Source: Synergistales bacterium (lineage in GTDB: Bacteria > Synergistota > Synergistia > Synergistales > Thermovirgaceae). From it: 12,230 nucleotides of DNA. Both the position numbers and the translations under genes were made by a program. The notes below the pieces were generated by a model. That model made no database searches. It was not told the DNA's origin and saw nothing but the letters and a program-made list of their open reading frames with translations. Shown piece by piece: positions 7,731-12,230 of this stretch; within the stretch, counting starts at the first letter, position 1; each line of letters starts with the position of its first letter. The stretch is taken from NCBI GenBank assembly GCA_018434645.1, contig JAHDOX010000045.1:1-12230 (forward strand). Reading direction: 5' to 3'.

Positions 7731-8888
7731 TCAATTACCGAACCGGTTTTCTTTTACGCTTGATCCTTTCAGAAAATCTGCCAGACCCTCGATGATTTTC
7801 CGTGAAGCCAACCCTTCTCCAAAAGGTTGCCCGATTCCTTTTTTACGACCGAACTCCTGTTTTATCTTTTCTGATAATATCATTTTAGCCTTATGGGCTA
7901 TGGCATTTTCATCGGTACCTACAAGGAATGCCGTTCCATAGGAAACAGCTTCGGGCCGCTCCGTAACATCCCGCATTACCAGAGTCGGTACCCCAAGATA
8001 CGTTGTTTCTTCCTGAATGCCTCCGCTATCGGTCAAAACAAGGGTGCTCTTTTTCATGATCCAGACGAAATCAGGGTAACCCAGGGGGTCGCAAAGGAGA
8101 ACTCTTTCCGACCTTCCCAGTTTTTCCTGGAACACCTTGCGAACTTCCGGGTTCTTGTGCATGGGAACAACAGCCCAAAGATCCTGGTGTTCCGATACTA
8201 TCCTCGAAACCGCGTTGGTTATACGAACGAGCGGTTCCCCCAAAGATTCTCGTCTGTGTGCCGTCACAAGGAGGATTCTTGCTTTTGCGGGAATTTCAAG
8301 AAGCCTTTCTTCGCTTGGCGAAATAGTATGCTCCATGGTCCATTTAAGGGCATCTATTACCGTATTGCCTGTCACGAGCACCGAATCTTCGGGAACACCT
8401 TCGGCAATCAGGTTTTTTTTGGCACCCTCGGTAGGAGCAAAGAAAATCGAAGCGGTCCTGTCCGCAATAATGCGATTCAGCTCTTCGGGAAAGGGTAGCC
8501 TGATATTTCCGCTACGCAAACCGGCCTCAACGTGACCAATGGGTATATTCCTGTAAAAGGCAGCCAGAGAAGCCGCCATCGTGGTGGTTGTATCGCCGTG
8601 GACCAGCACCAGCGATGGCTTCAGTTCATCAAGAACCCCACCGACTTTTAGCAATACCGAAGTGGTTATATAGTCCAGCGTCTGGTTTTCCTTCATTATC
8701 GAGAGATCAAGATCGGAACGTATACCGAAATAGCACAAGGCCTGCCTGAGCATGTCCATATGTTGTCCAGTCGCCAGTACAAAAGGATCCGCCCATTTTT
8801 CTTCTTTAAGAGCCCGGATCACCGGTGCCATCTTTATTGCCTCGGGTCTCGTTCCAACAACACAGCAAATGCAATGTTTGACTTCCAT
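7731..8888 (-). CDS. wecB: UDP-N-acetylglucosamine 2-epimerase (non-hydrolysing)
   Basis: This cytosolic GT-B-fold enzyme (also called MnaA) interconverts UDP-GlcNAc and UDP-ManNAc, the latter being a precursor of wall polymers and exopolysaccharides. The 385-residue product shows GTRPEAIKMAPV (12-23), GQHMDML, VHGDTTTTMAAS with Asp99, GHVEAGLRSGN with Glu121, LPFPEELNR, VTAHRRESLGEP with His211, and LTDSGGIQEE (285-294). These cover the catalytic and allosteric residues known from the family. I chose the ATG at 8886-8888, which leaves a 22 nt gap after the upstream gene and gives the normal family N-terminus. ATG at 8937-8939 or TTG at 8949-8951 would extend it into the preceding gene with weak ribosome binding sites. 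Its neighbour, the glycosyl-1-phosphate transferase, suggests a joint role in a wall polysaccharide or teichoic-acid-like linkage unit. Confidence 0.94.
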   Translation of the reverse strand: MEVKHCICCVVGTRPEAIKMAPVIRALKEEKWADPFVLATGQHMDMLRQALCYFGIRSDLDLSIMKENQTLDYITTSVLLKVGGVLDELKPSLVLVHGDTTTTMAASLAAFYRNIPIGHVEAGLRSGNIRLPFPEELNRIIADRTASIFFAPTEGAKKNLIAEGVPEDSVLVTGNTVIDALKWTMEHTISPSEERLLEIPAKARILLVTAHRRESLGEPLVRITNAVSRIVSEHQDLWAVVPMHKNPEVRKVFQEKLGRSERVLLCDPLGYPDFVWIMKKSTLVLTDSGGIQEETTYLGVPTLVMRDVTERPEAVSYGTAFLVGTDENAIAHKAKMILSEKIKQEFGRKKGIGQPFGEGLASRKIIEGLADFLKGSSVKENRFGN

Positions 8889-8910
8889 CTTGAAGACACT
8901 TCCGTTTCTT

Positions 8911-9813
8911 TCAGGATCCTGCAACGACAAGTAACACATATCCGCCGGCAATGCAAAGCCCGTGTGCCGCTGAAAGGAGGAGGAGAACGGCTGTTTGTGA
9001 AACGCCCTTGTCCAGGAGCCGATGATGAATATGTCCCCTGTCAGGAGTGAAGGGCGATTTACCTGAAAGCAAGCGCCTCAAAATAGATACCGCCGTATCA
9101 ATGAAGGGGACGCCGCCGATCAAAAAGAGAACGGCAAAAAGAACCGGAACAGACGTTTTTGCAAAAAGAACGCCGCAATCCATGCTTAATTGAGACATGC
9201 ACAAAAAGCCTAGCAGGGTGCTTCCCCCGTCCCCGAGAAAGGTTCTCGCCACCGGAAAATTCCAGAAAAACATCCCGAGTGCCATAGCGCCCAGGGGGAC
9301 CCACCATAGAAGTCGCCCTAAGGCCATCCCGAAAAGAGTGGTGATGAAAAAGACCACCAGCGCAAGGCCGTTCATGCCGTCTATCAGGTTAAAGGCGCTG
9401 ATACCGCCGGCTATCCAGAAAAGCAGCAGGACCTTAAGCAAAGGAGGAAAGGGCGCAAAGGCTACTACCAGCAAGGATGCCGCGAAATGCCCAATTAGCC
9501 TGCCGCCCGCAGAAAGGCCTTTCATGTCGTCCATATACCCCAGTAAAAAAACCAGTGTCGCACCGGTAGCTATGATCCTGATTTCCTTTATGGTCCCGAA
9601 AAGCAAAAGGGCAAGAAGAAGGTAACCTACCCAAAAAACGACTCCTGAACCACGGGGTATGCTGCCTTTATGTTGTTTGCGTCCTCCTGGGGCGTCCATT
9701 ATGCGGTAGCGTTCGGACAATCTGATCGAAAAAGGAGTCAGCAGAAAGGCCCATATGAAAAAGACCGTTCCTGTCGAAACAAGTTGCAGCAAATGGACTG
9801 TCCTTTCTGACAC
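8911..9813 (-). CDS. Polyprenyl-phosphate N-acetylhexosamine-1-phosphate transferase (WecA/TagO family)
   Basis: This integral membrane protein of the MraY/WecA/TagO superfamily moves a sugar-1-phosphate, usually GlcNAc-1-phosphate, from its UDP donor to undecaprenyl phosphate. The 300-residue product has about ten hydrophobic helices. Family motifs are DAPGGRKQHKGSIPR (40-54), GYMDDMKGLSAGGRL with metal-binding Asp95-Asp96, NLIDGMNGLA (142-151), TFLGDGGSTLLGF (191-203) and PDRGHIHHRLLDKG with the WecA-type HIHH (261-264). In the DD motif region the usual Lys of the LSAxxK segment is Arg105. I chose GTG at 9811-9813 because GGGAGG (9820-9825) precedes it by 6 nt. A TTG at 9832-9834 would add seven residues but is only 3 nt after the upp stop with no ribosome binding site. 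The exact sugar is unproven, although the wecB neighbour favours GlcNAc. Confidence 0.9.
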   Translation of the reverse strand: MSERTVHLLQLVSTGTVFFIWAFLLTPFSIRLSERYRIMDAPGGRKQHKGSIPRGSGVVFWVGYLLLALLLFGTIKEIRIIATGATLVFLLGYMDDMKGLSAGGRLIGHFAASLLVVAFAPFPPLLKVLLLFWIAGGISAFNLIDGMNGLALVVFFITTLFGMALGRLLWWVPLGAMALGMFFWNFPVARTFLGDGGSTLLGFLCMSQLSMDCGVLFAKTSVPVLFAVLFLIGGVPFIDTAVSILRRLLSGKSPFTPDRGHIHHRLLDKGVSQTAVLLLLSAAHGLCIAGGYVLLVVAGS

Positions 9814-9819
9814 CTTTAC

Positions 9820-9825
9820 CCTCCC
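9820..9825 (-). promoter_or_regulatory. Ribosome binding site deciding the start of the WecA/TagO-type gene
   Basis: GGGAGG on the coding strand lies 6 nt before a GTG codon and falls inside the longer reading frame that would begin at TTG 9832-9834. Its quality and spacing argue that translation begins at the GTG. Confidence 0.7.
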
Positions 9826-9837
9826 GACTCTCAAGCG

Positions 9838-10941
9838 CTACTTGGTGCCGAAGAGCCTGTCTCCCGCATCACCAAGACCGGGTACTATATAGCCATGATC
9901 GTTTAGATGGCTGTCAAGGGCGGCAGCGAAAATGTCCACTTCGGGGTGCAGGGAATGCACTCTTTCTACTCCCTCGGGAGCCGCTATCAGGGAAACGAGG
10001 GCTATCCTGCGACCTCCGCGTCGTTTGACGAGGTCGATCGCCGCCGCGGCCGAACCTCCAGTCGCGAGCATGGGATCGACGATGTAAATGTCACGTTCCT
10101 CGATATCACCCGGCAGCTTGCAATAATACTCCACAGGCTCAAGGGTCTCGGGATCCCTGTAAAGGCCTATGTGTCCTACCTTGGCGTTTGGAATAAGCTG
10201 AAGGATGCCATCCACCATTCCGAGCCCGGCTCGCAGTATGGGTATAACGGCCATTTTCTTGCCGGCCAGAGACCACGCCTGGGCTTCTGTTATAGGCGTC
10301 TTGACCTGGACCGATTCAAGGGGAAGATCCCTGGTGATCTCGTATACCATAAGACCTGCAATTTCCTGGACCAGCTCGCGAAAAACCTTGACCGGAGTGG
10401 TTTCATCACGAACCATACCTATTTTATGTTTGATAAGCGGATGTTCGAACGTTACCAATCGTCCCGTAGAATCTTTTCCGGCAAGCGATCTTTCCGTTTC
10501 CTCTTCGCATAACTGTATCTTGCGAAACCTGTTGTGATGGCGCCCCCATTCGAAGGGTGTTTCAAGCCAGATGCGAACGATTTCAAGCGCTTTCTCGTGG
10601 TCTGTCGTCCTGCCGCCCAGTGCCAGAATATTGGAATTATTGTGTGCCCTGCTCAGCCGGGCCGTTTCCTCGCAGCAAACATGCGCCGCGTAGGCGCCAG
10701 GAACCTTGTTGGCCGCAATGGACATACCAATACCTGTCCCGCAAAAAAGGAGCCCCTTTTCAGCCTTGCCGCCGGCGACGGCCATCGCAACTTCACGGGC
10801 GATGTCCGGGTAATCCACAGGCGTTTCCGCATTGTCGGTTCCATAGTCCGACACTACAATGTCTTGCATCGAAGCCAGGGTTTTCTTTACTTTTTCCTTG
10901 AGCTCAAATCCCGCATGATCCGATCCCAACACGACACGCAT
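9838..10941 (-). CDS. Fusion of ribose-5-phosphate isomerase B and uracil phosphoribosyltransferase
   Basis: One 367-residue reading frame joins two complete enzymes. Residues 1 to about 145 are RpiB (ribose 5-phosphate/ribulose 5-phosphate isomerase): VVLGSDHAGFELK, VDYPDIA, LLFCGTGIGMSIAANK with catalytic Cys67, RLSRAHNNSNILALGGR with His100, and GRHHNRF. After a linker of about 15 residues, residues 162-367 are Upp, which makes UMP from uracil and PRPP: LVTFEHPLIKHKIG, RAGLGMVDG, the PRPP loop VDPMLATGGSA (288-298) and the C-terminal PGLGDAGDRLFG. The ATG at 10939-10941 has AAGGGG 7 nt upstream; a longer frame back to 11013 would overlap meaB and adds no family residues. No stop separates the halves. 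A TTG at 10456-10458 falls where a stand-alone Upp might begin, but lacks a good ribosome binding site. rpiB and upp are separate neighbouring genes in many Firmicutes. Confidence 0.9.
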   Translation of the reverse strand: MRVVLGSDHAGFELKEKVKKTLASMQDIVVSDYGTDNAETPVDYPDIAREVAMAVAGGKAEKGLLFCGTGIGMSIAANKVPGAYAAHVCCEETARLSRAHNNSNILALGGRTTDHEKALEIVRIWLETPFEWGRHHNRFRKIQLCEEETERSLAGKDSTGRLVTFEHPLIKHKIGMVRDETTPVKVFRELVQEIAGLMVYEITRDLPLESVQVKTPITEAQAWSLAGKKMAVIPILRAGLGMVDGILQLIPNAKVGHIGLYRDPETLEPVEYYCKLPGDIEERDIYIVDPMLATGGSAAAAIDLVKRRGGRRIALVSLIAAPEGVERVHSLHPEVDIFAAALDSHLNDHGYIVPGLGDAGDRLFGTK

Positions 10942-10948
10942 GACATAT

Positions 10949-10954
10949 CCCCTT
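10949..10954 (-). promoter_or_regulatory. Ribosome binding site of rpiB-upp
   Basis: AAGGGG on the coding strand sits 7 nt before the ATG at 10939-10941. It sets the start of the fusion at the conserved RpiB N-terminus rather than at an upstream codon overlapping meaB. Confidence 0.65.
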
Positions 10955-10999
10955 TCTCGCCCCTGGGTCTTTGCCGGAAACACCGACCTGCGACCTTTT

Positions 11000-11941
11000 T
11001 CAGTCTCGTCCAAGGACCCTGTCTATAAGTGATCCAGCCACTGTATAGGGGTCGATCTTCCTGTCGGCAAGTTTTTCGAGAAGTTCGGTGGTCTTCTCTT
11101 CCTCCCAGGCCCGCTCTACTATACGTGCGATTTCCCTGGAAAGGATTTCCTCCACTTCGACCTCTAGACGGTAGTATTTACGCGTGCGGCCTTCGTCAGT
11201 TTCCCTTAGATGATTGCGGTGTTGCTCTATCTTGCCGCACAAGGCATCTATACCCTCTCCACGCTCCGCAACAGTCGAAACGACCGGGGCTCTCCATGTA
11301 CGATCAGGCAGGAGGTCGAGCATCATGTTAACCTCCGTTGCAACTCTTTCGGCGCCTTCCTTGTCGGACTTGTTCACCACGAAAATATCGGCGATCTCCA
11401 TGATGCCCGCTTTCATAACCTGGATGTCGTCACCCATTCCCGGGACCAGCACAAGACAGACCGTATCGGCTATTTTTACGATGTCGATTTCGGATTGCCC
11501 CACGCCTACCGTCTCTATCAAGACGACGTCCTTCCCGCAGGCATCCAGTATGAGAGCAGCTTCATAGGTTGCCCTGCTAAGTCCTCCAAGGGATCCTCTC
11601 GTGCCCATGCTTCGTATGAAAACATCCCTGTCGAGGGAATGCCCCTGCATCCTTAGCCTGTCGCCGAGAACCGCGCCACCGCTGAAAGGACTTGACGGAT
11701 CAACGGCTATTACTCCTACAGTCTTGCCCTTTTTCTTCAATTCCCCGATAAGTTTGTCCAAAAGGGTACTCTTTCCCGAACCAGGGCTTCCTGTAACGCC
11801 GATTATATGAGCCTTTCCGGAATAGGGATAAACGGCCTTCATAAGGTTCTCGGCGAAGGGAGATTCACTTTCGACCATGCTTATCAATCGCGCCATCGAT
11901 CTCGGGTCGCCCTGTAATGCCTTTTCCACGAGTTTTTCCAT
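11000..11941 (-). CDS. meaB: Methylmalonyl-CoA mutase-associated G-protein chaperone (MeaB)
   Basis: MeaB is a SIMIBI-class GTPase (also annotated ArgK) that gates adenosylcobalamin loading and protects or reactivates methylmalonyl-CoA mutase. The 313-residue protein has normal length. It shows Walker A GSPGSGKST (51-59), VDPSSPFSGGAVLGDRLRM (80-98, the family switch region), ETVGVGQSE (143-151) and the guanine-specificity motif NKSD (190-193). The C-terminal helical tail provides dimerisation in known members. The ATG at 11939-11941 lies 21 nt after the mutase domain stop, so the two are surely cotranscribed and act together in the succinyl-CoA/propionyl-CoA branch. The 58 nt gap to rpiB-upp holds only its ribosome binding site as far as I can see. 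Confidence 0.95.
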   Translation of the reverse strand: MEKLVEKALQGDPRSMARLISMVESESPFAENLMKAVYPYSGKAHIIGVTGSPGSGKSTLLDKLIGELKKKGKTVGVIAVDPSSPFSGGAVLGDRLRMQGHSLDRDVFIRSMGTRGSLGGLSRATYEAALILDACGKDVVLIETVGVGQSEIDIVKIADTVCLVLVPGMGDDIQVMKAGIMEIADIFVVNKSDKEGAERVATEVNMMLDLLPDRTWRAPVVSTVAERGEGIDALCGKIEQHRNHLRETDEGRTRKYYRLEVEVEEILSREIARIVERAWEEEKTTELLEKLADRKIDPYTVAGSLIDRVLGRD

Positions 11942-11962
11942 AATATTTATCCGCCCTTGCCT

Positions 11963-12230
11963 TCAGGCTCTACCTGTCGTGCTTCTTTTCGCGGCCACCG
12001 CCTCTTCGAGCCATCGTATGCATTCTTTAGTAGGCGTTCCCGGGCCGAAAATAGCCCCCGCTCCCATAGCCTTAAGCTTGGGGATATCATCCTCGGGAAT
12101 GACTCCTCCTCCGAATACTATGATGTCTTCCGCTCCCTTTTCCCTCAGAAGATCGATGATCGCCTTGAAATAATGCTCGTGTGCACCGCTCAGGATGCTG
12201 ATACCTATCGCGTCGGCATCCTCCTGGATC
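11963..12230 (-). CDS. Methylmalonyl-CoA mutase cobalamin-binding domain, C-terminal part (cut by window edge)
   Basis: This is the last 89 codons of a B12-binding domain of methylmalonyl-CoA mutase, which interconverts succinyl-CoA and (R)-methylmalonyl-CoA. The visible protein starts with IQEDADAIGISILSGAHEHY, carrying the family Ser-x-Leu segment. It then shows IIVFGGGVIPEDDIPKLKAM with the nucleotide-tail-binding Gly-Gly-Gly, and GAIFGPGTPTKECIRWLEE. It ends at the TGA at 11963-11965. The His of the DxHxxG cobalamin motif would lie upstream, outside the window. Whether this is a separate small subunit of about 135 residues or the end of a single-chain mutase cannot be decided here. The immediate neighbour meaB confirms the assignment. 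Confidence 0.92.
   Translation of the reverse strand, partial: IQEDADAIGISILSGAHEHYFKAIIDLLREKGAEDIIVFGGGVIPEDDIPKLKAMGAGAIFGPGTPTKECIRWLEEAVAAKRSTTGRA

Noticed and set aside
10942..11013. N-terminal extension of the RpiB-Upp fusion by 24 residues
   Set aside because: It overlaps the end of meaB, contains no family residues, and a good ribosome binding site marks the ATG at 10939-10941 just before the conserved RpiB N-terminus.
11963..12230. Generic corrinoid-binding protein of a methyltransferase system
   Set aside because: The GAIFGPGT and FGGGVIPEDDIP segments and the adjacent meaB match the methylmalonyl-CoA mutase B12 domain more closely.

Overview
The window is packed coding DNA, and every gene lies on the minus strand, so transcription runs from high to low coordinates. 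In that order the genes are: the C-terminal end of a methylmalonyl-CoA mutase cobalamin-binding domain, meaB, an rpiB-upp fusion, a WecA/TagO-type glycosyl-1-phosphate transferase, wecB, murA, a hisC-family aminotransferase, an unnamed P-loop/Asp23-like protein, a family 4 uracil-DNA glycosylase, uppS, cdsA, dxr, rseP and the first 8 codons of another gene (probably ispG). Gaps are 58 nt or less and several genes overlap. I see no RNA gene, mobile element, CRISPR array, large repeat, or convincing internal promoter or terminator.

The organism is a bacterium with a peptidoglycan wall, the MEP isoprenoid route and a B12-dependent methylmalonyl-CoA pathway. A mutase domain next to meaB, a single-PDZ RseP, frequent GTG/TTG starts with strong Shine-Dalgarno sequences and roughly balanced base composition would suit an anaerobic amino-acid fermenter. 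Synergistota is my best guess and Clostridia-like Firmicutes the alternative. This is inference from gene content; no marker gene in the window settles it.

Layout: (1) 10.9-12.2 kb, propionate/methylmalonyl-CoA metabolism (mutase domain and its G-protein chaperone). (2) 9.8-10.9 kb, pentose phosphate and uracil salvage in one fused polypeptide. (3) 6.4-9.8 kb, cell-envelope sugar steps: polyprenyl-phosphate loading with an N-acetylhexosamine-1-phosphate, UDP-GlcNAc/UDP-ManNAc interconversion, and the first committed step of peptidoglycan synthesis. (4) 3.8-6.4 kb, a mixed section with hisC, the P-loop/Asp23-like protein and the Fe-S uracil-DNA glycosylase. (5) 1-3.8 kb, the widespread uppS-cdsA-dxr-rseP(-ispG) lipid-carrier, phospholipid and isoprenoid block.

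Working together, Dxr (and probably IspG) supply isoprenoid precursors. UppS makes the undecaprenyl carrier, the WecA/TagO-type enzyme loads it with sugar phosphate, WecB tunes the UDP-amino-sugar pool, and MurA draws UDP-GlcNAc into peptidoglycan. CdsA feeds phospholipid synthesis and RseP handles membrane proteolysis. The least ordinary items are the P-loop plus Asp23-like protein (4428-5279), the RpiB-Upp fusion (9838-10941), and a T8 tract lying exactly between the Shine-Dalgarno sequence and the probable TTG start of murA.
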